From positions 55,084,151 through 55,148,150 of the forward strand of contig NC_134949.1 of assembly GCF_965638725.1 (NCBI RefSeq): a stretch of DNA of 64,000 nt, read 5' to 3'. The translations under genes were made by a program, and so were the position numbers. This document shows positions 1 through 22,130 of this stretch, one piece after another. The notes beneath the pieces were generated by a model. The model saw only the letters and a list, made by a program, of their open reading frames with translations. It was not told the origin of the DNA and did not search any database. Positions within the stretch are counted from its first letter, which is position 1. Each line of letters opens with the position of its first letter. Origin of the DNA: Aptenodytes patagonicus (lineage: Eukaryota; Chordata; Aves; Sphenisciformes; Spheniscidae).

Positions 1-2154
<2,154 letters not shown>

Positions 2155-2159
2155 CCTGG

Positions 2160-2710
2160 TGTCCTGGTTTCAGCTGGGATAGAGTAAATTTTCCTCCTAG
2201 TAGCTAGTATAGTAGTGCTGTGTTTTGGATTTAGGATGAGAATAATGTTGATGACACACTGATGTTTTGGTTGTTGCTCAGCAGTGCTTAAACTAAGTCA
2301 AAGACTTCTCATACTGCCCTACCAGCGAGGAGGCTGGAGGTGCACAAGAAGCTGGGAGGGGGCACAGCCAGGACAGTTGACCCAAACTGGCCAAAGGGAT
2401 ATTCCTTACCATATGATGTCATACTCAGTATAAAAACTGGGGGGAGTTGGCCAGGGGAGGCGTGGCCGCTGCTCAGCAACTGGCTGGTCATCGGTCAGCG
2501 GGTGGTGAGCAATTGCATTGTGCATCACTTGTTTTGTATAATCTTTTATCATTATTATTATTATTTTCCCTTCCTTTTCTGTCCTATTAAATTGTCTTTA
2601 TCTCAACCCTTGAGTTTTACCTTTTTTCTGATTCTCTCCCCCATCCCACTGGGGGGGAGTGAGTGAACAGCTCCGTAGTGTTTAGCGGCCTGCCAGGTTA
2701 AGTCACACCA
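2160..2710 (+). mobile_element. Solo LTR of an avian endogenous retrovirus (copy 1)
   Basis: Begins TGTCCTGG and ends CACACCA, flanked on both sides by the 5-bp target duplication CCTGG (2155-2159 and 2711-2715). Inside are a TATA box (TATAAAAA, 2429-2436) and a poly(A) signal ATTAAA (2586-2591), which set the plus orientation. It aligns along its whole length with the element at 62893-63474. No gag, pol or env sequence is attached, so this is a solo LTR left by recombination between the two ends of a provirus. A 5-bp duplication fits ERVL-type elements; family assignment is inference. Confidence 0.85.
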
Positions 2711-2711
2711 C

Positions 2712-2876
2712 CTGGAAAAGCAGTTCACCGAGAACATCTCTGCCTGGTAACGGGAGTCCTCATGAACATCTGTGAAGGTCCATGCCTTGACATGCCACTC
2801 CGGGACAATGTAGTGTAGGATCTCCAGTTTTGTCTCCACAACAGCAGATGAAGTTTGTTGCTCTTGTTACACTGCT
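2712..2876 (-). pseudogene. Exon-like segment of an unidentified gene, LTR at its donor site
   Basis: On the minus strand a strong acceptor (pyrimidine tract then CAG, 2877-2879) precedes 165 nt. One frame is open for about 50 codons after an early TAA and reads like ordinary protein (for example HYIVPEWHVKAWTFTDV). Removing the LTR and one copy of its target duplication would restore CAG|GTAATG at the 3' end, a good splice donor; the present donor reads CAG|GTGGTG. The early stop suggests a decayed exon, or an acceptor further inside. I do not recognise the protein. This may be a relic of a neighbouring multi-exon gene; confidence is low because only pattern and splice signals support it. 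Confidence 0.3.
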
Positions 2877-3800
2877 CTGAAAGACAAAATGTAGAATAAC
2901 ACAGGGCAATCTCAGCAATGTAAAGTGCATAGGTCCAGAAAGCAGAGGCATTAAAAACAGAAGACACCCCCCCTCCAAAAAAACCCCCAGCTTCTGCAAA
3001 CATCCCACTCCCCATCTTAATCCTTTTAAGTCTGTCGATCAGTTCCAACAAAAATGACAGTTGATTCAGGTCTCAGAGATTCTCAGTTCCAACAAGTTTT
3101 CTAAAGATCAGCTACAGAGTAGAAAGAAATCCAGGTTAGAGCCTCAACTGAGGAAAGGTGGCTACTGTGAACTGAACAACTACTGCTTGGTTTTAACCTT
3201 CCAGCTAAAAAAATCTGTTAAAACAAAACAAAACACCGCCCCCCCCCCCCCCAAACAACAGCTAAATAATAACTGAAGGCCAGTCATTCCTGGTGTAGTG
3301 TGGTTGTGCGTGCTGCCCCTTCACAAGGAGGTACAACTGGAGAGTGCTGAAAGCAAAATAACTGGGGAGGGGAGTAGGGAGAGGGTTAGAAGATGTTTAT
3401 AAAGGCAATTCAAGTTCTTGGAAAGAACTGATTGTGGAAACCTTATCAATGATGGCAGAAGAGCTGAGTTTATTGCACTGTTTAGACAGGATATATGGAA
3501 AAGGAATCTAGACATCCATATTTCTCTCAACAGTCTAAAAAAGTTCACTAAAGTTCACAGTTCACAAAAGGAAATGAATGGGAACTTGTTAACATCCAGT
3601 CACTCATCATCCATCCCACTTCAATCACAATGGAGTTTCCAGTGACTGACTAAGGCTGTGGAGCATCCAAAAGAAATAATCCTTCAGAGTCAGGAAACCT
3701 AAGTCTGATGGGAGGGAACATAGAAAAGGCTTCAAGAACAGCTCCAGAACAACTCAAGGACATCAGAGTTTGAAGGAGTCACCAGCCTATTGCATGTTAC

Positions 3801-3922
3801 CAAAGAGTATGAACCGCAGGACTGTCTTTTTCTCCTGGCTGGTGTATTTCCTCCAGGTGAACACGTTGTGCTACAGGCTGTCAGCTTTCTCCTGGTCAGG
3901 TAACTGCTCCAGCTGGAAGTTT
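3801..3922 (-). pseudogene. Second exon-like segment, one in-frame stop
   Basis: On the minus strand a pyrimidine tract and TAG (3923-3925) precede 122 nt ending at G|GTAACA. One frame reads as plausible protein (FQLEQLPDQEKADSL, then a TAG stop, then HNVFTWRKYTSQEKK and TVLRFILFG). The single stop suggests pseudogenisation if this was an exon. It lies on the same strand as the segment at 2712-2876. The product is not recognised. Confidence 0.28.
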
Positions 3923-4145
3923 CTAGGAGGCAACGGAAAGACATAAAGGCAAATCTGCTGTTAGTGTTTTGCCACTACAGCTCCTGGGTGAGCTCTGCAT
4001 AGATTTTTTCTGGAAAATGCTCTTTCTTATTCTGAAATCTCAAGTCAGACAGATAATACTTTTCTGTCTGTGCTTATGCCTAAATGGGCTTCAAGAAAAA
4101 AAAATATGGAATTTTTGAGTAGCGTCTTGGCTCTAATTATCCCAC

Positions 4146-4261
4146 CTTCTGCAGCATCTTCAACCAGAAATTCTGGAGGACCACTTATCGGATGAGGGAA
4201 AGTCAGACACCCGCGTATTATCTTGGGCGTACAGAGTACACCTTGGCAATGCCAAAAGCTC
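4146..4261 (-). pseudogene. Possible third exon-like segment
   Basis: A minus-strand acceptor (TTTGCTTTTCAG, ending at 4262) precedes about 116 nt that ends at a possible donor AAG|GTGGGA. One frame is open throughout (includes CTPKIIRGCLTFPHPISG). Another is open for 33 codons. The frame cannot be settled and the product is unknown. It is listed because it lines up on the same strand with two other exon-like segments. Confidence 0.15.
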
Positions 4262-4269
4262 CTGAAAAG

Positions 4270-6232
<1,963 letters not shown>

Positions 6233-6271
6233 GCCCGGTTCTTAGGATAGGTTACGCTTTCAGAACACAAA

Positions 6272-6287
6272 GGCTCTTTTCAGAGCC
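6272..6287 (+). promoter_or_regulatory. Histone mRNA 3' stem-loop (H4)
   Basis: GGCTCTTTTCAGAGCC, 6-bp stem and TTTC loop, flanked by ACAAA upstream and ACCCAC downstream. Purine-rich AAAAGAAGAG about 13 nt further on is the likely U7 snRNA pairing site (HDE). It directs cleavage without polyadenylation and binds SLBP. Confidence 0.97.
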
Positions 6288-6299
6288 ACCCACGCTTTC

Positions 6300-7225
6300 A
6301 AAAGAAGAGCCTCGATCACTGTTTACATGCGCATATCTTATTATTACGGTCGGGGTATGGTTCGGGAGGAATGGGGGGGGGGGCAGTTGGGCTGTCGCCG
6401 TCGCTGCCCGTAGCCCCGGCTGTCCGCGGTCCCCCTCCCAACAGCCCTCCCGGCCTGAAGCAACAGGCAGGCAAGTTCGAAATCGGTGACGGAGAGCGTG
6501 TCCCGATTGCGCTCTCCGGGAAGAATACCGGGGGAACGGGCGTAGCTCTTGGGGCTCCCTGGGCTCGGGAGAGAGACGTTGGGGTTCCGAAAGATTCGTG
6601 CGTCCTTCGTCCTCGCCCATCCTCCTCCTCCTCCTCCCCCCCCCCTCCCCGGTCCTCCTTCGAAACGGGAATGGAAGGGACAGGCAGGCGAGAAAAAGCG
6701 AGCGACGGGGGCCAGCGCTATTGCGACAGCCGCTTCCCTGCTACAAGGCTTCAGAGCAGCGGCCTCAAACGGGAAGGCTCACGAAGCAGCGGCGGCGCTT
6801 CCCTCTCTGCCGTTCGGGGGCCGGGACGAAGCGGGATGGCGTGGGGAGAAGGACCAGCTGAGAGCACCCGTGGCGCCCCGGGGACGGCGGCAGGGAAGAG
6901 AGGCTGCGAGCCCTGGGCGAAAACGCCCTCCCTTACCCCCCCCCCCCCCCCTCCTCCCGCCGCCGAAAGGCTGCCTGTTCCCTCGGCGCCGCTCTCGCCC
7001 CACTCCTCCCACCCTGCGCCGGCAGCTTTGAACGGGGAACCTCAGAACCGCCGACACACAAGCGGCGGGGCGGGGCGGGGGTCCCACGCTACCTGCTACT
7101 TGCGGCCCGGAGCCCCCCCGGAGCCTGTGTCCCAGAACCGGCGCTGCCTCGAGCGCGTAGAAGAGCGCTCGGCACAGGCTGCCTACGCCCGCTCCAAGAA
7201 ACAGAGACACAGCTCTCTCCGGTGG
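6300..7225. other. GC-rich spacer between convergent H4 and H3, no gene
   Basis: Highly GC-rich, with poly-C runs (about 6637-6650 and 6937-6951). Several long open frames exist on both strands but are low-complexity by-products of base composition. The stretch is mirrored at 8920-9850. Confidence 0.8.
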
Positions 7226-7234
7226 CCACGTGGC

Positions 7235-7250
7235 GGCTCTTAAAAGAGCC
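7235..7250 (-). promoter_or_regulatory. Histone mRNA 3' stem-loop (H3)
   Basis: On the minus strand GGCTCTTTTAAGAGCC with TTTA loop, preceded by AACCCAAA. Purine-rich GGAGAGAGCTG about 13 nt downstream is the likely HDE. Confidence 0.97.
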
Positions 7251-7280
7251 TTTGGGTTTGGCGGTGGCAGGGCAGGAGCC

Positions 7281-7709
<429 letters not shown>

Positions 7710-7766
7710 TTATCGTAGCACAACAGTAACAACGGAGAACAGTTAAACCCGACCCGCACTGACCCG

Positions 7767-7836
7767 TTTTTATACCCGAGCTCTGCTTGTTCATTGGCTG
7801 ATGGGAAGGGCCGAGCTCATTGGCGCAATTTGAAAA
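7767..7836 (-). promoter_or_regulatory. H3 promoter (gene at 7281)
   Basis: On the minus strand: TTTTCAAAT (7828-7836), CCAAT (7819-7823), CCAAT (7793-7797), TATAAAAA (7767-7774). The CCAAT-CCAAT-TATA steps (26 and 23 bp) match those at 24 kb and 61 kb, whereas TTTTCAAAT sits closer (13 bp). Confidence 0.8.
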
Positions 7837-7839
7837 TCC

Positions 7840-8320
7840 CGCGTTAACCCCCTCTATGCTGAACCGCGCTCTTCACTCGTTAAATCACAGGCTTAGTCTT
7901 TTTATCTTCCGTTTCTTCCCAAAAGAGTTTTCTTCTTTTTATAGACTTCTCTTTATTAATTGTACCCTTCATCAACTTAATACGTCTCATACAATCCGGA
8001 AAAGGAGTCTACTACAAACAAGAGGTAAAATTAAAAGAAAATACATTTTCTAGCTTTATCAGAACGATAATTACTTTTTTTCAGGTTTACTTAGCAAAAT
8101 CTAAGAACGTAAAAAGCCGGTCGCTTATATTTTATATGACCCGGTAAGCACGGTTCGGACTCTCAAACAAGTCATGAAATAGAGCAGGAGCAGTAAATAC
8201 TAGAGAAATAAATCTTTAAAAGCCCTTCGGGCTTCCCGAAAAGAAAAAGGACGACTTCTTCCCATCGGAAGGGGCGGGGGCTCGGGGCGCCGTCACCTGC
8301 CGCCGTGCTGACCGGATGTC
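7840..8320. other. Spacer of the first palindrome, between divergent H3 promoters
   Basis: Mostly AT-rich, unique sequence without an open frame of interest, becoming GC-rich after 8260. Not part of the inverted repeat. Confidence 0.7.
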
Positions 8321-8329
8321 TCGAATTAC

Positions 8330-8394
8330 CCAATTAAAGTCTTCGCTTTTTCGACCAATCAGAGGTGGGAAGGCGGGGCCGCCACACACTATAA
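8330..8394 (+). promoter_or_regulatory. H3 promoter (gene at 8452)
   Basis: CCAAT at 8330-8334 and 8355-8359, then a TATA-like TATAAC at 8390-8395 region. It lacks the TTTTCAAAT element and the spacing seen in the other three H3 promoters, so this copy has an unrelated promoter despite its identical coding region. Confidence 0.65.
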
Positions 8395-8442
8395 CTGGGA
8401 GTCACAGGCACCAGCGGCTCCCTTTCCTGCCTGAGACAATAG

Positions 8443-8862
<420 letters not shown>

Positions 8863-8892
8863 GGCTCCTGCCCTGCCACCGCCAAACCCAAA

Positions 8893-8908
8893 GGCTCTTT
8901 TAAGAGCC
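8893..8908 (+). promoter_or_regulatory. Histone mRNA 3' stem-loop (H3)
   Basis: GGCTCTTTTAAGAGCC with CCCAAA before it; HDE-like GGAGAGAGCTG about 13 nt downstream. Confidence 0.97.
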
Positions 8909-8919
8909 GCCACGTGGCC

Positions 8920-9845
8920 ACCGGAGAGAGCTGTGTCTCTGTTTCTTGGAGCGGGCGTAGGCAGCCTGTGCCGAGCGCTCTTCTACGCGCTCGAGGCAGC
9001 GCCGGTTCTGGGACACAGGCTCCGGGGGGGCTCCGGGCCGCAAGTAGCAGGTAGCGTGGGACCCCCGCCCCGCCCCGCCGCTTGTGTGTCGGCGGTTCTG
9101 AGGTTCCCCGTTCAAAGCTGCCGGCGCAGGGTGGGAGGAGTGGGGCGAGAGCGGCGCCGAGGGAACAGGCAGCCTTTCGGCGGCGGGAGGAGGGGGGGGG
9201 GGGGGGGGTAAGGGAGGGCGTTTTCGCCCAGGGCTCGCAGCCTCTCTTCCCTGCCGCCGTCCCCGGGGCGCCACGGGTGCTCTCAGCTGGTCCTTCTCCC
9301 CACGCCATCCCGCTTCGTCCCGGCCCCCGAACGGCAGAGAGGGAAGCGCCGCCGCTGCTTCGTGAGCCTTCCCGTTTGAGGCCGCTGCTCTGGAGCCTTG
9401 TGGCAGGGAAGCGGCTGTCGCAATAGCGCTGGCCCCCGTCGCCCGCTTTTTCTCGCCTGCCTGTCCCTTCCATTCCCGTTTCGAAGGAGGACCGGGGAGG
9501 GGGGGGGGAGGAGGAGGAGGATGGGCGAGGACGAAGGACGCACGAATCTTTCGGAACCCCAACGTCTTTCTCCCGAGCCCAGGGAGCCCCAAGAGCTACG
9601 CCCGTTCCCCCGGTATTCTTCCCGGAGAGCGCAATCGGGACACGCTCTCCGTCACCGATTTCGAACTTGCCTGCCTGTTGCTTCAGGCCGGGAGGGCTGT
9701 TGGGAGGGGGACCGCGGACAGCCGGGGCTACGGGCAGCGACGGCGACAGCCCAACTGCCCCCCCCCCCCATTCCTCCCGAACCATACCCCGACCGTAATA
9801 ATAAGATATGCGCATGTAAACAGTGATCGAGGCTCTTCTTTTGAA
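8920..9845. other. GC-rich spacer between convergent H3 and H4, no gene
   Basis: Mirror copy of 6300-7225, with a long G-run (about 9192-9208). Long open frames on both strands are composition artefacts. Confidence 0.8.
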
Positions 9846-9854
9846 AGCGTGGGT

Positions 9855-9870
9855 GGCTCTGAAAAGAGCC
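9855..9870 (-). promoter_or_regulatory. Histone mRNA 3' stem-loop (H4)
   Basis: Minus strand GGCTCTTTTCAGAGCC followed by ACCCACG; mirror of 6272-6287, with the same AAAAGAAGAG HDE. Confidence 0.97.
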
Positions 9871-9909
9871 TTTGTGTTCTGAAAGCGTAACCTATCCTAA
9901 GAACCGGGC

Positions 9910-16740
<6,831 letters not shown>

Positions 16741-16744
16741 CAGG

Positions 16745-17145
16745 GCGGGGTGCTCACCCCCTCACCGCGGTGTCATTCAGCAGATTCACCTTCCCTGCCT
16801 GCGGATTAACGAAATGGAAACGACTCGGGGAGGAGAGGGGTGGGGGTGGCGGAGAAGGTAACCGGGGGGAGAGAGGGGGAGGGAGGGCAAGGAGCAGGAG
16901 GAGAAGGAGGAGGAGGGGAGGAGGAGGAGGGAAGCTCCTTCCCGGGCGGGATTGGTCAGAAATTGCTGCAGCGGGGGCGCAGCGGCGCCGGGCGGGCGGT
17001 GCCTGGGGCCGTCCCGGGCAGCGCCTCCCCGCCGCGCTCCGGCAGCTGCGGCCGAGCCTCAGCTGCTTTGCGGTGCTGGGGGGGGAAGGCCCCGAGGCCG
17101 ATCGATTCCCCCGTTACTCAGCTGTGCCACAGTAATAGTAGGGAG
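16745..17145. other. GC-rich, CpG-rich island without a recognised gene
   Basis: An isolated 400-bp GC island with GGAGGA-rich purine runs (16860-16930) and then CpG-dense sequence. A TATAAATA lies upstream at 16653-16660. It contains an H4-promoter-like module (16949-16972) but no site II and no histone frame. Frames of up to 121 codons here are low complexity. Confidence 0.5.
16949..16972 (+). promoter_or_regulatory. Possible orphan H4 distal promoter module
   Basis: GGATTGGTC, seven other bases, then GCTGCAG closely resembles the H4 upstream module at 34056 (GGATTGGTCGGATTTTGCCG) and 5494. A GC-rich CGGGGGC-AGCGG sequence follows, as at the H4 genes. No H4 site II, TATA or coding sequence lies downstream. 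Confidence 0.35.
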
Positions 17146-17149
17146 AATC

Positions 17150-20050
17150 TGCGAAGAGAAAGACGTCCAAGGAATTACCTGCGGTTTACGGCAATCTACT
17201 GTTAATGTTATATACACTCAGAGCATTTATTGTTACCGGCAAATGCAGGTTTCTGCTGTGTTTCTACAGCTATAATGCAATTGGCTTTCAGACTTCAATT
17301 CTGTCATTCAAATTTCCTGAATGTCAGCATCAGTGTCTCTGAAATTTTGCGAATGGAGGCATGTGAGTTTCTTCCATGTTTACCAATGTCTAAAGTGATC
17401 CTGTACTGTGTATCTGAGAGAAATAAGCAATAACATCAATAGCTTTTTTTTAACCTCATCTGGTGTCTAAGCAGGCCTGTTTTCAAGGAAATACAAAAAT
17501 AAATTACTGATGATATTACTCAAAAGGTTTTATACATTACACCAGATTTGTAAGAGATTCCTACTTGATCGTATTGTGGTTTGCTATGTACGGTTGCAGA
17601 AAGGTACTAAAGGAACTAAATATTTGAGTGAAGGGGTTAAAGTAATTTATGAATAGACCTGTAAATGTTTAACCTTTGTGTAGACTGTTACATAAATGTT
17701 CAAATAAATTTTACAAAGAACAGCCCACAGTTGGAGATACCCTCAGTAGCAGGCAAATAATTCCATTCACTTTTGTAGGCAAATGCTCCAACCTGCCTAC
17801 ATTTTTTGTAAATACAGTAGCCTAAAGCAACTTCTCCTCCTGAAAGGCAGGGGGATAAAACAACAGCAACAACAACAAAAAAAACCACACCTTCCTCTAC
17901 GACTGTGGAAGACTGCTTAGTACCAAGGGAGCTTGGGCAAGGACTTTATGCTCTCTGCAGTCAGGTCATTACAGAGCAATCAAGCATAGTCTTTTTCAAG
18001 AAAAACACGAGTAAGACTTTTTGAAGGAAAAGAACATTTAAGGACTTTTCCCATACACTGTTGTCACTATGATAAAGTTAACGAAATGTGAATGTTCTTT
18101 TACCACTTCACTCTATTCTACATGTTTGTCTGCATACTTGGGAAAGTTTCTGCAACTGAGCATGCGTTTTGGTTTTGTTATTTGGGTTTTCTATATTACC
18201 TTGCATATTATCTTCTAGTGTTTTATGGAAAAACAGAAAAATATGAAGTAACTACAGGTTAATTAACAGTCTTTGGGAGAAGGCTATCTGAGAGATTGCA
18301 CTAGCTATGCTATAGCAAGTACTTTAAAGCATATGGATATGTTTTGTGTGGACTTAAAGGTCAAAAGTAATTTAGGTCATCTATGACACTAAATGTTTTT
18401 TCGTGACCACCATCATCTGTGATGCACTGTTCTCAAATCTAAAGCCTTCCTCTATGTAGAGATCTGTTTGAGAACTTAGGCAGTCTGAATAGTTGGAAAG
18501 AAATTTGGGGAAGGATCCAGATTAATTAGAAATTCAGCATCTGAACTGAAATAAAATACTTGTAATTAAAGAAAACTTTTTTTAAGTCTCATCTGTCACT
18601 ACTTAAGTAAATAGGTGTTATACTCCAATTCTCTCTTCTATTTTAATATATATAGGACTTTTATTAACTATGGTGTGCCGACAAGATATGTTCATTTATA
18701 ACAAGCATAGTGACACGAGGTAGAAAAAGATATTGCCTTTCTGCATTAAATGTGGATGGCTGGTCAGGAGAAACAAGGAAGAGGAACCATATGCAGTAAC
18801 TGTAGGAAAATATTCCAGTCATATTTTAGCTGAAGAAAAAGAGGATTTGGTATACAGAACTCATCGGTTTGCCTGTACTAATAAAAACATGCTAAAAACT
18901 ATTGTGAAAATACTGTTGATGGCATAGAAAACAGAACATTAGTCAAACTGTTATGAAAGGAATCTGAGCTCTTTATATGCACCATCTCAAGGGGGAGACA
19001 TGGCTAGAAAGGCAGAGAGCAAAATGGTAACTTTTGTGATTTACCATTACTGAATGTAACTAGTTTCTAGGGAAGATAATAGAAAAAAAATACTTTAGTC
19101 TAGATTTCAATCTGTCCATATCTCATTTGAAAATAAAAATGTTAGAATGCTTGTGTTTTCGAGTGATTTTTCAAACATCAGTGGGGGAAAAAACCCTCCT
19201 TTCCTAATTTCTAAGAGAAACAACACAGACCCACTTCCTTCTCAGGCACTTCAATGTGAACGTTGGTCCTGAAAAGAGAGAAACGCTGCCTACTTACAGC
19301 GTGTTTCCGAGGGCAAAAATGAAACCCAGGAGGCCTCTCTTTCAAAACATGGGATTTTCAAATGGCCCAATCAGGACCTTCTACAAATCAGTCCTCTGCT
19401 TCAGATCTGCGCAATCTCTTCCCCCCGTACTAAATATCCACTGATAGAAGGTTATTTTACTTAATATACTACATAAAAGAAACTGAGATTATTAAACAAA
19501 AAATAATCCTCAAATGTTTTAAACCTAGTTCTAAGCCTAAACATTAGTAGCCATGCTGAAAAAGTCCATCTCTGAGTAGTAGATGATCAATACCTAGTAC
19601 TATTTCTTTCAACAAGACAGGGCTGATAAAAAGGAAAAAAAAAAATCCTCTGCCCGTTTCGAGGGAAAAAAAACAAACCACCCCACTTGAAGATTGTGTA
19701 AGAAGCAAGTATTGTTTAAAACCAGCCCCGCGATTCTCATCTTGTTTCCAAGCAACACTGCAGCCGGGTACTCCTGTGTTACCTCCCTCTGCTTGAAAAA
19801 CATTTTCGATTAACACATTGCCGCAATGACTCACTCCTCTGCCTCCTGAGGGAGGACGCTGCAAAAAGCAGCACAGTTTTCCTCTCCTTGTTTCTCAAGG
19901 GGCACTTTTAAAGAACAAAGAAAACACCCTCCCAGCCCTCAGGCAGCCTCATTCGGAAACTCCCAGCTCCCGGCGGCGCATTCCTGGCTCCTCTTCGGGC
20001 AGTTTTGTTTTCTTCCGCATAAAACACTACTGAATGAAAAAAGAAACAAA
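17150..20050. other. Intergenic, no gene seen
   Basis: AT-rich. No open frame of interest, no stem-loop and no recognised repeat. Confidence 0.5.
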
Positions 20051-20135
20051 AGCCTGTTTTATCTATATCTGCCTAACAAAGGAGGGAATGCGGTGTCCCT
20101 TACAGTGGAACAAAAAAAATTAATCTGTTCCGAGG

Positions 20136-20224
20136 AAACACAAAGGGGAGAGGAGCCTTTGCCGTCTTCCAGCAGGGCGGACTCCCCGAGGCACCAATGG
20201 AGGAGAGGCTCCTCCCTATAAATA
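20136..20224 (+). promoter_or_regulatory. H1-type promoter in front of the H1 pseudogene
   Basis: H1-specific AAACACA box (20136-20142), CCAAT (20194-20198) and TATAAATA (20217-20224), in the order and spacing of H1 promoters. The same three motifs serve the intact H1 at 44755. The promoter looks better preserved than the gene it serves. Confidence 0.75.
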
Positions 20225-20298
20225 CTAACCTCTCGCTGATTATCTTTATTTATACCCCCCTGACAGTCCCCCTCCCTTTTTGAAACCTGTCTCTGACC

Positions 20299-20629
20299 AC
20301 GTCCGAGGCTCTGCCCGCCGCTCCGGCCCCCACTATCCACGAAGCCGAAGGCGGCGGCGGGCGGCTCCAAAGCCCGCGGGCCCCAGCGCCACCGAGCTGA
20401 TCGCTGAGGCCGTGACCACCTCCAAGGAACGCAAGGGTCTCCCACGCTCAAGAAGGCCAAGGCAGCGGCAAAGAGCCCTAAGAAGCCGGCGGCCGCCACG
20501 GCCAAAAGCCCCAAAGAGGTGACTAAGGCTGCCAAGCCCAAAAAGGCGGCACCGAAGAGCGTTGCCAAGCCGAAGAGGGCAGGGCCCAGGAGGCGATACT
20601 GTAAGAGGAAAGGATACGTTTGCAGATAA
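20299..20629 (+). pseudogene. Histone H1 pseudogene
   Basis: The start codon has become ACG (20299-20301). The N-terminal tail is recognisable in pieces that need two frame changes (KPKAAAGGSKA, then PAGPSATELIAEAVTTSKER). Soon after KERKGL almost the whole globular winged-helix domain is deleted, since the sequence passes directly to tail-like KKAKAAAKSPKKPAAATAK. The tail then ends early, with an odd RRRYCKRKGY sequence before TAA at 20627-20629. A damaged 3' stem-loop follows. It cannot make a working linker histone. Promoter motifs upstream and the stem-loop position show it arose by DNA duplication within the cluster rather than by retrocopying. Confidence 0.85.
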
Positions 20630-20636
20630 ACCCAAC

Positions 20637-20652
20637 AGCGCTTTTAAAAGCC
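20637..20652 (+). promoter_or_regulatory. Decayed histone 3' stem-loop (H1 pseudogene)
   Basis: AGCGCTTTTAAAAGCC aligns to GGCTCTTTTAAGAGCC with three changes that break three of the six stem pairs. The TTTA loop, the ACCCAC flank and a purine-rich AGAAAGAAAAAG downstream are still visible. Confidence 0.75.
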
Positions 20653-20659
20653 ACCCACG

Positions 20660-21590
20660 GTGTCAGAAAGAAAAAGAACTGAAACGTCAGTTCAAGTCTA
20701 GACTGGTGCACGATGAGCCCCTGCCGCCCGCACATGTGACTTTCCGTAGCGCTCCTATACGAACTCACACGCTATGGAAAAGTAGACATTAGCCTGTTTT
20801 AACTCGTGATCCTCCATTACGATTTCCACCACCCCCACCCCCCATCACTTACTCAGAATGGCCGACGCTGACCTTTGGAAACAGTCCCGGGTTAGTTACG
20901 GGACAGCACGCCCGTGAAGCACTTACAATTCTGTCACTACTGCCTGAAAGCCGTTAGACGGCAAGCTAGCATAAAAGGGAACCTCGCGAGGCAGAACAAC
21001 AAAGCAGCCGCTACAGCACAAGGCGCTTGGACGCCGTTTCCACCCCCGAAACAGGGTCAGCAGCGGCTGCGCCGGGAGGAAAGCGCGCCCCACCCCGCCC
21101 CGGGTTTGAAATCCGCGCGCTCCCCCCGGATTGGCCGGCGGCGGCCACGCCCCTCGCCACGGGTGGGCACGGAGACCCCGCCCCAGCCCACCTCCGCCGG
21201 GATTAACGGTTCTTTCCCCCCCCCCCCCCGCCCGCCCCCCGAAACCACGGAGCGGCAGGCACCGAGCCCGCCCTTGCCGTGTTCTCATCTACTCTCCTTA
21301 CACCACGCTGCGGTGACCGATCAGTCATCAATCTGAAATGCTGCCTTTTATTGATTTTTCAGAAAAGTAGAACCGACAGACGTTCACATAAATGCGTTAG
21401 CTCCTCGGAGAAAAAAACGCGGGAACCTACACCGACCAGCAAAACAGTTAGAGCTATACATAGAAGGCATTTATGCTTCAGAAAGCTTCCCTCTACGTCT
21501 AAAAAATTTCCAGATGTATCAAAATACACTGTGTGCGGAGAAGCGAGTATTTGGAGGCCCAGGTGTTCCTGCTCTTTCTGGGAAGATGTG
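20660..21590. other. Intergenic; GC-rich island at about 20980-21290
   Basis: A CpG-rich island contains one reversed CCAAT (ATTGG, 21130-21134), a TTTGAAATCC motif just upstream and a poly-C run (about 21217-21230). No coding sequence. It could be the remnant of another histone promoter, but the motifs are not in a diagnostic order. Confidence 0.4.
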
Positions 21591-21593
21591 GGT

Positions 21594-21609
21594 GGCTCTG
21601 AAAAGAGCC
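21594..21609 (-). promoter_or_regulatory. Histone mRNA 3' stem-loop (H2A)
   Basis: Minus strand GGCTCTTTTCAGAGCC, preceded by CCCAAA and followed by ACCCACA. HDE-like AGAAAGAGCAG about 15 nt downstream. Confidence 0.97.
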
Positions 21610-21630
21610 TTTGGGTTGTTGAGGAGAGTT

Positions 21631-22029
<399 letters not shown>

Positions 22030-22130
22030 TTAAAGTTTAAAAAAGAAAGAAAAAAAAAAAAAAGCCTACAGAAAAGACTAAAAAAAGCTGCGAAAACAGA
22101 AAAAAATGCAGCGAGAGCTGCCACCCCGCC

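Noticed and set aside
20980-21290. GC island before the 21-kb H2A as a further orphan H3 promoter
   Set aside because: It has one CCAAT and a TTTGAAATCC motif, but order and spacing do not match the H3 promoters. Kept only as a GC-rich island.
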